The notes below the pieces were generated by a model that saw only the letters and a program-made list of their open reading frames with translations, was not told the origin of the DNA and did no database searches. Both the position numbers and the translations under genes were made by a program. From assembly GCA_016704445.1 (NCBI GenBank), contig JADJAE010000050.1, positions 16,073 through 80,072 of the forward strand: DNA of 64,000 bases, written 5' to 3'. Positions 37,649 through 46,514 of this stretch are shown here, in pieces; position 1 is the stretch's first letter; every line of letters begins with the position of its first letter. This DNA comes from Deltaproteobacteria bacterium. Its GTDB lineage: Bacteria; Myxococcota_A; Polyangia; Polyangiales; Ga0077539.

Positions 37649-38855
37649 GGGTCGGGGAGTCTCGCAGCGTGCTGCCGACCAGCACGCCCGCCGCCACGTA
37701 GGCCCCCTCGTCGCCGTCGGTGAGGAGGTCGTGGGTGGCGGCTCCTTCGTAGGGGACCACCTCGCGGCTCACGACCTCCGCGCCTCCGAGCATGGCGCCC
37801 GCGTGGAGGTCGGCGAAGCGGAGGCCCTCCGCGGTCGGGTGACCCGCGCTCATGGAGACCGTCCGACCGTTGCGGAGCGTCACCCGGACGAGGGTGTGCT
37901 GATACACGCGGGTCTGCGAGATGCGCACGACGCGCACCGGGGCGAGGGCGCCGTCGCGGCGGCCGTAGACCACGTCGCCGACGCGGATCTCGGCGATGGG
38001 GCGCTCGCCCGACGGGGTGGCGATGGGCGTGTCGGCGGCGGCGCAGACGGCGCCCCAGGCGCAGCGGAGCGTGTCGGGCATGCAGAGGCCGCTCGGGCTG
38101 CCGAAGGGGTTCACGCTGCAGGTCGGGAGCGAGGGGTCGCGGCAGTCGGCGCTCGATCGACACGTCGTGGTGCAGAGGCAGTGGGAGCGCGGTCCTCCGG
38201 CGGGACAGCAGAGGCAGGACGAGCCCGCGCCGCACGAGGCCCCGGAGCCCGGGAGGCACTCCTGCACGTCGCTCGAGGGCCCCGAGTCCGTGACCGGAAC
38301 ATCCCTGACGCCGGAGTCGGGCGTCACGCACGTGCCCTGCTGACAGTACTGCCCCGCGCCGCAGCGGATGTTGCAGCCGCCGCAGTGGGCGGGGTCGAAC
38401 GCCGAGTTCACCGGGCTCGGCCCGACGCACCCGGCCATCGGGATGTTGCAGCCGATGGTGCCCGGCGGGCCCTCGGTGCCGCAGAAGCCGTTGAAGCACC
38501 ACCCGCCGCAGCAGCGCACTCCGCAGCCGCCGCAGTTGCTCGGATCGCGCATCAGGTCCACGCCCGGGCACACCTCGGCCGAGGGAGCGTCTCTCGCGTC
38601 GGCCATGACACCGGCGTCGACCACGTCGACCCTCGCGAGGTCGTCCGAGGGCCTCACATCGATGGGCGTCGGGACGTCGATGGGCGTCGGGACGTCGATG
38701 GGCGTCGGTGCATCCCTGGATGACCCGACGTCGATGGGCCAGGTCTCTGCGCCCGTCGAGGCGTCGCTCCCGCTGTCTGTGGAGGGCCCGAGGACCACGC
38801 TCGGAGCGCAGCCCGCGATGATCGATGCCAGCACCGTACAGGTCGAGAGCCTCAT
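37611..38855 (-). CDS. Cys-rich lipoprotein with C-terminal Hint (hedgehog/intein) domain
   Basis: ATG 38855 gives the lipoprotein start MRLSTCTVLASIIAGC. Residues 20-95 are an Asp/Pro linker with TPIDVP repeated three times. Residues 95-270 carry more than 30 Cys. The C-terminal part (271-400) has the features of a Hint domain: Cys271 with ADTPIATPSGERPIAE then IRVGDVVYG, a middle block SMSAGHPTAEG with the His of the splicing site, and a final block ATHDLLTDGDEGAYVAAGVL. The usual C-terminal His-Asn is missing, as in hedgehog-type proteins that cleave but do not splice. Such domains can release the upstream part by autocleavage. Whether this one does is untested. Confidence 0.75.
   Translation of the reverse strand: MRLSTCTVLASIIAGCAPSVVLGPSTDSGSDASTGAETWPIDVGSSRDAPTPIDVPTPIDVPTPIDVRPSDDLARVDVVDAGVMADARDAPSAEVCPGVDLMRDPSNCGGCGVRCCGGWCFNGFCGTEGPPGTIGCNIPMAGCVGPSPVNSAFDPAHCGGCNIRCGAGQYCQQGTCVTPDSGVRDVPVTDSGPSSDVQECLPGSGASCGAGSSCLCCPAGGPRSHCLCTTTCRSSADCRDPSLPTCSVNPFGSPSGLCMPDTLRCAWGAVCAAADTPIATPSGERPIAEIRVGDVVYGRRDGALAPVRVVRISQTRVYQHTLVRVTLRNGRTVSMSAGHPTAEGLRFADLHAGAMLGGAEVVSREVVPYEGAATHDLLTDGDEGAYVAAGVLVGSTLRDSPTLTPDRRLAPSGS
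38655..38711 (-). repeat. Three 18-bp tandem repeats in the Hint gene linker
   Basis: The + strand reads GATGGGCGTCGGGACGTC three times in a row, encoding three TPIDVP units of the linker. This is one of several lipoprotein linkers in the window with exact nucleotide repeats, which can change in length by slippage. Confidence 0.8.
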
Positions 38856-38921
38856 GGCTCGACCGTGCGCGCAGGGCCCCGGCGCGGTCAACGGAGCGTC
38901 GAGCGTGTAGCCTCCGCGGTC

Positions 38922-39725
38922 ATGCGCGCAGCGTGGGCCACGGACGTTCATCTGGAGTTCCTCGACCCGTCGGGCTTCGAGCGCTTCGTGGAGGCGGTGC
39001 GGGCGATCGGCCCCGAGGCGCTCCTGCTGACGGGCGACATCGCCCAGGCGACCACGCTCGGCGAGTGGCTCCGCAAGGTGCGCGCGGCGGTCGGGGTGCC
39101 GGTGCTCTTCGTCCTCGGCAACCACGACTTCTATCGAGGGTCGATCGCCGAGGTGAAGGCGTGGGCGGCGACCTTCCACCAGAGCGACGAGGGCCTGCGC
39201 TGGCTCCCTGCGGCGGGGCCCTGGAGGGCGTCCGACGGCACCGTCGTGGTGGGCGTGGACGGCTGGGCCGACGGCCGCGCGGGAGCGCCCGAGCGATCCA
39301 CGGTGCTGCTCAATGACTGGAAGATGATCCGGGAGCTGGCCGAGGCCGGGGCGATGTACGATCTCGCGGCCCGCCGCGCCCGCCTCGCCGCGCTCGCCGA
39401 CGAGGACGCGGCCCGCCTGGAGGCCACGCTGCGCGAGGTGCTCCCGGGGGCGTCGCGGGTCGTGGTGCTGACGCACATCCCGCCCTTCGAGGAGGCGTGC
39501 TGGCACGAGGGCGCCCGCTCGAACGACGAGTGGCTGCCGTGGTTCACCTGCGTCGCCGTGGGCGAGGTGCTGCGACGGATGGCGGCGGAGCACCCGTCGA
39601 AGCGCATCGAGGTGTACTGCGGCCACACGCACTCGCCGGGGGAGCATCGCGCGAGCGACAACCTGGTGGTGCACACCGGGGAGGGCCGCTACGGGGCGAC
39701 CTTCGTCCGCGCGGTGACCGTGTGA
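38922..39725 (+). CDS. Metallophosphoesterase
   Basis: This 267-residue calcineurin-like phosphoesterase shows the metal-binding blocks ATDVHLEF, LTGDIAQ, LGNHDFY, THIPPF and CGHTHSPGE in order. It is distinct from the one at 18.7 kb, with little similarity beyond these blocks. There is no signal peptide or membrane segment, so it is probably cytoplasmic. The ATG at 38922 starts 66 bp from the divergent Hint-domain gene. The substrate is unknown; this group includes nucleotide and nucleic-acid phosphodiesterases. Confidence 0.88.
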   Translation: MRAAWATDVHLEFLDPSGFERFVEAVRAIGPEALLLTGDIAQATTLGEWLRKVRAAVGVPVLFVLGNHDFYRGSIAEVKAWAATFHQSDEGLRWLPAAGPWRASDGTVVVGVDGWADGRAGAPERSTVLLNDWKMIRELAEAGAMYDLAARRARLAALADEDAARLEATLREVLPGASRVVVLTHIPPFEEACWHEGARSNDEWLPWFTCVAVGEVLRRMAAEHPSKRIEVYCGHTHSPGEHRASDNLVVHTGEGRYGATFVRAVTV

Positions 39726-39726
39726 G

Positions 39727-40161
39727 TCAGGCCGCGAGGAAGCCGCTGAAGATCACGAGGAAGGCGCCGATCTCGGCGGTGATCAGCGAGACCATGAAGG
39801 TGAGCATCACCCGGTCGCCGATGGTCTTGGTGCCGAGCCGGTGCGGGCGCTTGAGCTGGTTGTCCGTGTCGCGCAGCGCGCCGTGCACCGCGTAGGCGAG
39901 CACCGCCACCGCGAAGTAGACGACGAGCACCACGGCAGCGGCGAGGTTGACCGTGTTGCTCCACGCGCTCGCGCCGCAGAGCTGCCCCAGCAGCGTGCAC
40001 GCGAAGGCGTAGAGCAGCGCCGCGCGGTGCGCGATGTCGACGTACTGCGGGGCCTGCGCCTCGTCGCTGCGCGCGATGCAGACGTACTTCCATGCGCCGA
40101 AGACGAGCCCGAAGAAGAAGAACGAGCCTGCGCTGCCCAGACAGAACGTCGATGCGGTCAT
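39727..40161 (-). CDS. Four-helix membrane protein, hypothetical
   Basis: This 144-residue protein has four predicted membrane helices: FCLGSAGSFFFFGLVFGAW, ALLYAFACTLLGQLCG, TVNLAAAVVLVVYFAVAVLA and VSLITAEIGAFLVIFSGFLA. Between helices three and four is a basic loop (RDTDNQLKRPHRLGTKTIGD). No family is recognised. The stop lies 1 bp from the end of the convergent phosphoesterase. It could be an inner-membrane protein of unknown function. Confidence 0.75.
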   Translation of the reverse strand: MTASTFCLGSAGSFFFFGLVFGAWKYVCIARSDEAQAPQYVDIAHRAALLYAFACTLLGQLCGASAWSNTVNLAAAVVLVVYFAVAVLAYAVHGALRDTDNQLKRPHRLGTKTIGDRVMLTFMVSLITAEIGAFLVIFSGFLAA

Positions 40162-40215
40162 GACGGTGGGTAACCTCCGAAGGGGAGTTCGATAGGGGGG
40201 ATGCCCGGCGAGGGC

Positions 40216-41016
40216 TCAGCCCGGGGCGCTGCCCTGCCGCGCGTCGTCGGGCTGGTCGAGGCGGATGTAGAGCTGGGGTTCGAGGTCGGCGTCGGTCCAG
40301 CCCGCGGCGTCCATCATCTCCCGCCGGGGCGTCGTCTCCGCGGCGGAGCGCACCGCGCGCTGCGCCTCGTCGAGGGCGCGCTCGACGGCGGCCGCATCGA
40401 CCTCGAGCGTGATCGCTGGAGCGCGGAGCTCGGCGACACGACAGCATGCGATGTCCCACTTCGGGTTCTTCCAGAGCGTCATGCCCTCCGGGGGCGGCGC
40501 ACGCTTGGAGTCCTTCGGACGCATGCCGATCCCCGTCAGCAGCCCGACCCGCCGCGGCGTGCGCTTGCGGCCGAAGGTCGGAACCCGGTACAGCGCGAGC
40601 GTCCACGGGCCATCGAGCATCCCCTCGTGCCGAAGGCCGTGCCGCCCCGCGAGCTCGACGAAGGCCTCTCGATCCGACGCCTTCATGCACGCCTGCTTCG
40701 ACGCCATCGAGGTCGGCAGCTGGCTCTGCACCATCCCCGGGATCACGAAGTCATCGTCTACGACGAGGTCGACGAAGCGGTCTCCGAGCAGCGCGTCGAC
40801 GGCGTGGTCGCGCCCGTCATCGAAGAGCCCCTCGGACATCGCGGGGAGCACTCCCATGCGGAGGTATGGGGCGCGCTCGACCCACGCGCGCAGAAACGCC
40901 TCCAGTCGCTCAGCGTCGACGGGGCCGATGCGCCCTCGGCGACCGAAGTACAGCCCGGCGCCGTCGAGGCGGTTTCTCCGTAGCGCACCTTCGAGGGAGG
41001 GTCTGTTGCTCAGCAT
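40216..41016 (-). CDS. Hypothetical soluble protein
   Basis: The 266-residue product starts at ATG 41016 (MLSNRPSLEGALRRNRLDGA); a GTG four codons upstream at 41028 is an alternative. It is a mixed alpha/beta protein with recurring motifs of the type FVELAGRHGLRHEGMLDGPW and GRKRTPRRVGLLTGIGMRPK. There are no Cys clusters, signal peptide or catalytic pattern that I can name. The long extension to 42003 overlaps other genes antisense and was rejected. Its stop is 54 bp from the upstream membrane protein on the same strand. The function is unknown. Confidence 0.6.
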   Translation of the reverse strand: MLSNRPSLEGALRRNRLDGAGLYFGRRGRIGPVDAERLEAFLRAWVERAPYLRMGVLPAMSEGLFDDGRDHAVDALLGDRFVDLVVDDDFVIPGMVQSQLPTSMASKQACMKASDREAFVELAGRHGLRHEGMLDGPWTLALYRVPTFGRKRTPRRVGLLTGIGMRPKDSKRAPPPEGMTLWKNPKWDIACCRVAELRAPAITLEVDAAAVERALDEAQRAVRSAAETTPRREMMDAAGWTDADLEPQLYIRLDQPDDARQGSAPG

Positions 41017-41199
41017 GTTCACGCTCACATAAGGGGGGAAAGGTCCGTCGGCTTCGTAGGCGCCTCCGGTGCGAGGTGTCCAGTGAGGACGCCGCCCTGC
41101 CGGAGCAGGTGACGAGCGAGAGGCCCCCTCGGGCGCCGATCGCAGAAATCGATGTCCGTCACGGCTGATGGCGCGTCGCGGCGGCGCTATCGTTCGGAG

Positions 41200-41673
41200 A
41201 TGAACGAGCGCTCGCTGCAAGAGATCTTCGCGCCGCACGGGCGCTGCTTCGGATGCGGCCCGACCAACGACAAGGGGCTGCGCATCCGCAGCCTCGCCGA
41301 GAGCGACGAGAGCGACGCGCACGTGCGGTGCGACTTCGTGCCCGAGCGCCACCACGAGGCCTTCGAGAACGTGCTCAACGGCGGCATCATCGGCACCGTC
41401 CTCGACTGCCACATGAACTGGACCGCGATCCACCACCTGATGCGCAAGCAGGGCCTCGACCACGCGCCGTGCACCGTCACCGCGGAGTTCAAGGTCGCCC
41501 TGAAGCGCCCGACCCCCATCGGCCCGGTGCACGTCGACGCCCACGTCGTGTCGTCCACCGACGATCGCGCCACCATCGAGGCGACCATGACCGCGAACGG
41601 CAAGGTCACCGCGATCGGCACCGGCACCTTCGTCGCGGTGAAGCCCGACCACCCCGCGTATCACCGCTGGTAG
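41200..41673 (+). CDS. Hotdog-fold thioesterase (PaaI/4HBT-like)
   Basis: This 157-residue protein has the layout of hotdog acyl-CoA thioesterases: an N-terminal C-F-G-C-G-P segment, the central helix region after HHEAFENVLNGGIIGTVLDC, then strands APCTVTAEFKVALKRPTPIG and DRATIEATMTANGKVTAIGT. The position of the Asp in the long helix fits the catalytic acid of the family. The CFGCGPTNDKGLRI start resembles proteins annotated as thioesterase superfamily members. The ATG at 41200 is preceded by CGGAG. The substrate is unknown. It is divergent from the hypothetical gene across 183 bp. Confidence 0.85.
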   Translation: MNERSLQEIFAPHGRCFGCGPTNDKGLRIRSLAESDESDAHVRCDFVPERHHEAFENVLNGGIIGTVLDCHMNWTAIHHLMRKQGLDHAPCTVTAEFKVALKRPTPIGPVHVDAHVVSSTDDRATIEATMTANGKVTAIGTGTFVAVKPDHPAYHRW

Positions 41674-41707
41674 GATCTGCGGCTCACGTGGCGACCGCGA
41701 GGATCGG

Positions 41708-42616
41708 TCATGGCGACGGCGGGAGCGTCGACGAGGGAGCCGTCGGGGACTCCGCGATGGCGACCCGGTTGCGTCCCTCGTCCTTGGCCCGGTAGAGCGC
41801 CGCGTCGGCCCTGACGATCGCGGAGAGGAAGTCCCCAGAGTCCGACAGGGTGGCGACGCCGAACGAGGCCGTGACGCGGATGGTGTGCGACCCGTGGATC
41901 GTGATCTCGCGCTCGGCGAGCGCGCCCCGGAGCCGCTCGCAGAGCGCCGCGTCGAGCGTGAGGTCGACGTCGGAGAAGACGATGAGGAACTCCTCGCCGC
42001 CATATCGGAAGATCATGTCCTGCGCGCGCACCTGCTCGCGGAGACAGCCCGCGACCTGGCGCAGCACCTCGTCGCCCGCCACGTGGCCGTAGGTGTCGTT
42101 GACGCGCTTGAAGTGGTCGATGTCGCAGATGGCCACGACGCTCCCCGCAGGGGCGTCACGGCGCTCGGCGATGAACGAGTCCATCGCTCTCCGGTTGAAG
42201 AGCCCCGTCAGCGGGTCCTTCGTGGAGATGAGGGCCCACGCCTCCGACTGAACCAGGCGGATGAGCGCGCTCAGCCGGATCACCCGGTTCATGAAGGCGT
42301 CGTACTCGGGCTCTGGCACCGCCCCGGTCTCGAGCGTCGCGGCGAGCAACACCGACGCCGACGCGTGCATCTCCCGATGAGCGACTTCCATTTCGATGAG
42401 GCCGGGCAGATGGCCCAGCTCCCTGCTGGTCGGCGAGAGGTACCACCGCCCGAAGACGCAGTGGCAGTGGGAGTCGTCGACCATCGACTTCGCATCGGGC
42501 GCCCTGTGGAACAGCAGCATATGGTGGACGTGTTTGAGCCACTCGACGTGCGTCTGCGACGCCACATCGAGGCTCGCGAGCCACCGCAAGACCTCATCGA
42601 CCGCGATCTTGATCAT
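41708..42616 (-). CDS. Zinc-sensing diguanylate cyclase (CZB-GGDEF, DgcZ-like)
   Basis: This 302-residue enzyme makes the second messenger cyclic di-GMP from two GTP. The N-terminal CZB domain has His23, Cys53 (CVFGRWY), His80 and His84, the pattern that binds zinc in E. coli DgcZ (His22, Cys52, His79, His83). The GGDEF domain has the active site YGGEEF and the inhibitory site RAQD five residues before it, so product feedback is likely. Zinc inhibits DgcZ of E. coli; the same is expected here. It is probably cytoplasmic and dimeric. The ATG at 42616 puts the first conserved His at residue 23. Confidence 0.93.
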   Translation of the reverse strand: MIKIAVDEVLRWLASLDVASQTHVEWLKHVHHMLLFHRAPDAKSMVDDSHCHCVFGRWYLSPTSRELGHLPGLIEMEVAHREMHASASVLLAATLETGAVPEPEYDAFMNRVIRLSALIRLVQSEAWALISTKDPLTGLFNRRAMDSFIAERRDAPAGSVVAICDIDHFKRVNDTYGHVAGDEVLRQVAGCLREQVRAQDMIFRYGGEEFLIVFSDVDLTLDAALCERLRGALAEREITIHGSHTIRVTASFGVATLSDSGDFLSAIVRADAALYRAKDEGRNRVAIAESPTAPSSTLPPSP

Positions 42617-42731
42617 GGGCCTCCAACGGGCGCTCGCGGCGCCCCGCGTAAGCCACCTTCTCGATATGTGGGATTCGCGACCCGGGAATCAATCGCATGA
42701 GGAGCGGGGCTCACGAGGAGCTCGGCGGCGC

Positions 42732-43289
42732 TCAGAAGCGGAAGCCGACGTTGATGTCCACCGTCGGCGAGAGGCGCGCGAAGCCCGGAAACGCCGCCGA
42801 TCTCTCGAAGGTGGCGGTGTGGTACTGCGCCCCGAGGCCGAGCCCGAGGAGCCAGCGCTCGCCGAGGCGCCAGGTCCATCCCACGCTCAGCCCGGCCGCC
42901 GCGGCGAGGCCGCTCACTGCGACGCCGCCGCGGGTCGCGCCGACGGGCCCCGCCTGCACGAAGGGCGACACCCAGAGCCCGCCCGGCGCCGTGCCGAAGG
43001 GGTGCACGAAGGCCCGGCCCCGCAGCACGAACCCGATGACGTCCCCGGCCGGGTCGTGGTCGGCGCCAGCGAGGCCCAGCACGTTGGAGTTCACCGTCCA
43101 CGGGCCGTAGAGGCCTGCGCTCGCCTGCACGCTGACGTAGCAGCCGAGCGTGCGCTGGTAGCCGAGGTTGATCACGTGCAGGCCGAGGTCGGCGACGACG
43201 GCGTTGGGCCGCGCGCCGCAGTCCTGCGCCCAGGCGACGCGGGCCACGAAGACGGAGGCCAGCGCGGCGAGGACGGAGGGGCGCATCAT
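42732..43289 (-). CDS. Secreted outer-membrane beta-barrel protein
   Basis: ATG 43289 opens a signal peptide (MMRPSVLAALASVFVARVAW then AQ). The mature 165 residues are made of alternating strands with Gly/aromatic residues (NLGYQRTLGCYVSVQASAGL, GLGLGAQYHTATF) and end in the strand DINVGFRF with a terminal Phe, as in outer-membrane barrels. DUF3575 is a possible family. Together with the barrel at 18 kb this is the second such small porin-like protein in the window. The function is unknown. Confidence 0.75.
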   Translation of the reverse strand: MMRPSVLAALASVFVARVAWAQDCGARPNAVVADLGLHVINLGYQRTLGCYVSVQASAGLYGPWTVNSNVLGLAGADHDPAGDVIGFVLRGRAFVHPFGTAPGGLWVSPFVQAGPVGATRGGVAVSGLAAAAGLSVGWTWRLGERWLLGLGLGAQYHTATFERSAAFPGFARLSPTVDINVGFRF

Positions 43290-43390
43290 GGGCGCGACGA
43301 TACCAGCCGCGCCCGAGGCCCATACGCTCGCCGCACGAAGCTTTGGGCCGTCGAGGTTCGCTGACGCGTCGGAGCGCTGGGACGGCGGGC

Positions 43391-45579
43391 TCAACCCATG
43401 GGCCCAGCTGGACTGCGTGACGCTGCGCGCCGGAGGAGCCCGGCGAGCAGGGCCGCGAGCGCGATCGCGACCCCGCTGATGGCCGCGCCCAGGCGCAGCG
43501 GCGCGGCGGTGTACTCCATCCGCACGGTGTGGGCTCCGGGCCCAAGGGCGACGCCCCGGAGCGCGAGGTCGACCCGCAGGAGCTCGGCCGGACGTCCGTC
43601 GACGCTCGCCCGCCAGCCCGGGTACCAGGGCTCGCCGACCACCAGCACCCCGGCGGAGGAGAGTTCCACGGATACGTCGAAGGAGGTCGCGGCGCTCCGC
43701 ACCGCCGAGCGCACCGCGGCGGGGGGTGGGGCGGCGGGGTCGGGCCCGGGCACGCCGGGGGCGGGGCCCTCGATGATGGCCACGCGGGAGGGGTCCCAGG
43801 CGGCGTTGGCGATCGCCCTCGCCGCGTCGGCCTCCCCCGCGACCCGCTGCGCGCGGAACACCACGAAGGCGCGAGGGAAGGCCTGCGGGTTGCTCCACAG
43901 GTCGACGCCGTCGGCGCCTGTAAACACCCGCTCGAAGCCGCGGGCGCGGATGGTGTGCTCCCGCGGGCGAGCACCCACCGCACGCCGAGAAGGTCGACGA
44001 GGGGCGAGGCGTAGCGCCACGGGCCCTGCGCCCCAAGGTCGTGCGTCAACGTCGGTCCGGGGTAGGGCCGCCGATGGTTGGCGATCCAGAGCAGGTGGAG
44101 GTAGCGCCACACGGGCAGGGAGTGATACCCGCCGGCGCCCTCCAGGCCCCACGTCATCCCCGCGTTGTGGAAGCTCCGCGGCGTCCGCAGGTCGCTCACG
44201 ATGCGCCCGGGAGACGGGTGCGCGCGCAGCCACGCGACCGCATCGGGCGTCCGCATCGCCGTCGCCCGCGCGACGGAGGGGTTCTCCGATCGCCAGGTGA
44301 CGAGCAGCTCCATCGCCGAGACAAGCACGAGCGCGCCCGGTAGCTGCGCGAGCCAGCGGGGGCGCCCCGACGTCGCCTGCGCGAGCAGGTCGATGCCGTC
44401 GGCGGCCAGGATCGGCGCCACCAGCACCCACACGTAAAGCGCCCTCGCCGGGCAGCGGAGGGAGCCCAGCACCGGCAGCCGGTGGAGCAGCGGGTGCAGC
44501 AGCCCGCCGTCGCCCCGCGCCACGTCGCAGGCGGCGAGCGTCAGCGCGAGCAGGGCGAGGCGCTCACTGCGGCGCGCGCGCAGGCCCAGTGACGCGAGGG
44601 CGAGCAGGGTCGCCACCAGACCGACGCCGTAGCCGCTCAGCTCCCACTGGTTGGGGGCGCCGACGTAGGTGCCTCGCGCCTCGTCGCCGTGCAGCGTGGG
44701 GAGCGCCAGGGTGAGCGCGTAGCGCCACGACGGCCACGCGTAGCTCGACGCGAGGGCGCCGCCGAGACCGAGCGCTCGCGGCGACTCGGGCACATGGGCC
44801 ATGGCGGGCGCGATCTGCACCGCCGCGAGGGCCAGCGCGAGCGCCCCCGCGCCGACGAGGCCGAGGGCGCGGGGCGCGCGGGCCCCCGGGGCGAGCGAGA
44901 GGGCGCCCACGGCCAGCACGGCGGCCACGGCGGCGGCGAAGGGGAGCATCGACCAGCCGCCGGCGAGCAGCGCGAGGGCGCCAGCGACGGACACCGCGAG
45001 CGCGAAACCAGGGCGCCCGGTGCGGCCGTAGCGCTCGACGGCCCACAGGCCCCAGACCACCCACGCGGTGGTGGCGGTGAACGCGGCGTGACGTACCTGA
45101 AGGACGAAGAAGGCCCCGAGGGCGAGGGTGAGCGCCGCGAGCGCGGCCGCCGCGGGCGAACGGCCCCGCGCGCGCGCCAGCGACCACATGCCGAGGGCGC
45201 CCAGGGCCGTGTGCGCGAGCGCCAGCCACGCGTAGAGGGAGACCGGCTGGACCAGCAGCCAGAGCCAGTTGAGGGGGTAGAAGCACCCGACCTGCGGGTC
45301 GGCGACGACCGGCTGGCCCGACCACGCCCCGGGGTCCCAGAGGGGGAGGGACCCGGCGCGCATCGCCCTCGCCGCCGAGGTGTAGAGCGGGACGAAATAC
45401 GCCGCGATGTCCTCGAAGTACCACACCCGCCCGAGGAGCGGCGCGCGGTACTGCCACGCGACGGTCGCCGCCACGACGAGCGCCGCCCAGTGCTCGCGCG
45501 CCCAGGAGATCGCGCGTCGCGCGAGCGTCGGCCCGGGTGGATCGTTCCTCGTCGCGAGCGGGTCCCCGGCAGGTTCCAT
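43391..45579 (-). pseudogene. YfhO-like multi-span membrane protein, one frameshift
   Basis: From ATG 45579 the first ~540 residues form about 12 membrane helices with a characteristic early block VWYFEDIAAYFVPLYTSAAR. A one-base deletion in the C run near 43960 (LLARG side becomes RGEHTIRARGFERVF when restored) passes the frame to the C-terminal domain, which has the YfhO-type ending WYPGWRASVDGRPAELLRVD and a last helix. The restored product has about 729 residues. YfhO-family proteins are thought to be polytopic glycosyltransferases or their relatives that add sugars to lipid-linked polymers. Here the acceptor is unknown. The gap to the FGE-like gene is 35 bp on the same strand. Confidence 0.8.
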
Positions 45580-45614
45580 TGCGCCGGACGATATCAGCCC
45601 GGGCCAGCGCCTCG

Positions 45615-46514
45615 TCACTCCCGCTCCGCCGCGCCGTACGCGCAGCGAAAGCCGTTGTTGGAGAACGCCGCCCTCGCCTCGGTATGGCCTCGGTACCAGA
45701 GCCCGTACCCCTCGCAGGTACAGGCTGCGCACCACCACGATCCGCCGCGCAGCACCCGCTCCGACCCGGCGCCGGCGTCGCCCGTGACGTACGCATCCGC
45801 GGTCCACTGCCAGACGTTGCCCGCGGGGTCGTAGAGGCCCCACGCGTTGGGCGCGAAGGCCCGCACCGGAGAGACGTACACGTAGCCGTCGCCGCGGTCG
45901 TTGCGCGCGTGCGAGGCCCCTTCCCAGCGGTTGATCCTCGCGCGCCCGCGGTCGTCGGTGAGCCTGTCGCCCCACGGGAAGCGCGTGCCCTGCGAGCCCG
46001 CGCGCATGGCGTACTCCCACTCGTCCTCGCCAGGCAGGCGGCCGCGACGCCAGGCGCAGAAGGCCGAGGCGTCGTACCAGGAGACCATCACCACGGGCGC
46101 GTCGTCGCGGAGGAAGGAGCGCGTGTCGGCGTCCTCCTCCGTGAAGGGCCGACGCCAGCTCGCGTGCGGCGCGCGGCGCCACTCCCAGTCGAGCATCCCC
46201 TCGACGGACTCGATGCCGAAGCCCCGGCGCTCGGCGTCGGTGACGTGGCCCGTCGCCGCGACGAAGCGGGCGAACTCCGCGCGCGTCACCAGCGTGCGGT
46301 CGATGCAGAACGCGCCCACCGCGACGGTGCGCGGACCGCGCTCGTCACGCCGCCTCCGGCCCGCGGCGCCGCGCACGAAGGTCCCCGCAGGGAGGCACGC
46401 CCGGTCGGTCGCCGCCTTGCCCGCGTCGGGGGAGGGGTGGCGCGCGACGGGGGCGCGGTGCTCTGCGCAGCTCGCGAGGAGGGAGGCCAGCGCGAAGGCC
46501 GCGCGGCGGGTCAC
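45615..46514 (-). CDS. Formylglycine-generating-enzyme-like lipoprotein
   Basis: GTG 46514 overlaps the stop of the upstream gene (GTGA) and starts a lipoprotein signal (TRRAAFALASLLASC). The domain of about 260 residues is of the FGE/SUMF1 sulfatase-modifying family. Blocks include VSWYDASAFCAWRRGRLPGE, GNVWQWTADAY, and RVLRGGSWWCAACTCEGYG. In the last, two Cys lie five positions apart, which matches the spacing of the copper-binding catalytic pair of aerobic FGE. FGE oxidises a Cys in C-x-P-x-R to formylglycine. Many family members are structural, and its tie to the Cys-rich partner (translational coupling) hints at a common job. This is inference. Confidence 0.8.
   Translation of the reverse strand: MTRRAAFALASLLASCAEHRAPVARHPSPDAGKAATDRACLPAGTFVRGAAGRRRRDERGPRTVAVGAFCIDRTLVTRAEFARFVAATGHVTDAERRGFGIESVEGMLDWEWRRAPHASWRRPFTEEDADTRSFLRDDAPVVMVSWYDASAFCAWRRGRLPGEDEWEYAMRAGSQGTRFPWGDRLTDDRGRARINRWEGASHARNDRGDGYVYVSPVRAFAPNAWGLYDPAGNVWQWTADAYVTGDAGAGSERVLRGGSWWCAACTCEGYGLWYRGHTEARAAFSNNGFRCAYGAAERE

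Noticed and set aside
42613..43390. C-terminal continuation of the YfhO-like frame in the original phase
   Set aside because: After the break near 43960 the other frame carries the conserved YfhO ending; the original phase is a shadow.
46511..46514. A C-x-P-x-R formylglycine site in the Cys-rich partner of the FGE-like protein
   Set aside because: The closest stretch, around CLPSCSR, does not fit the spacing, so the partner cannot be called an FGE substrate.
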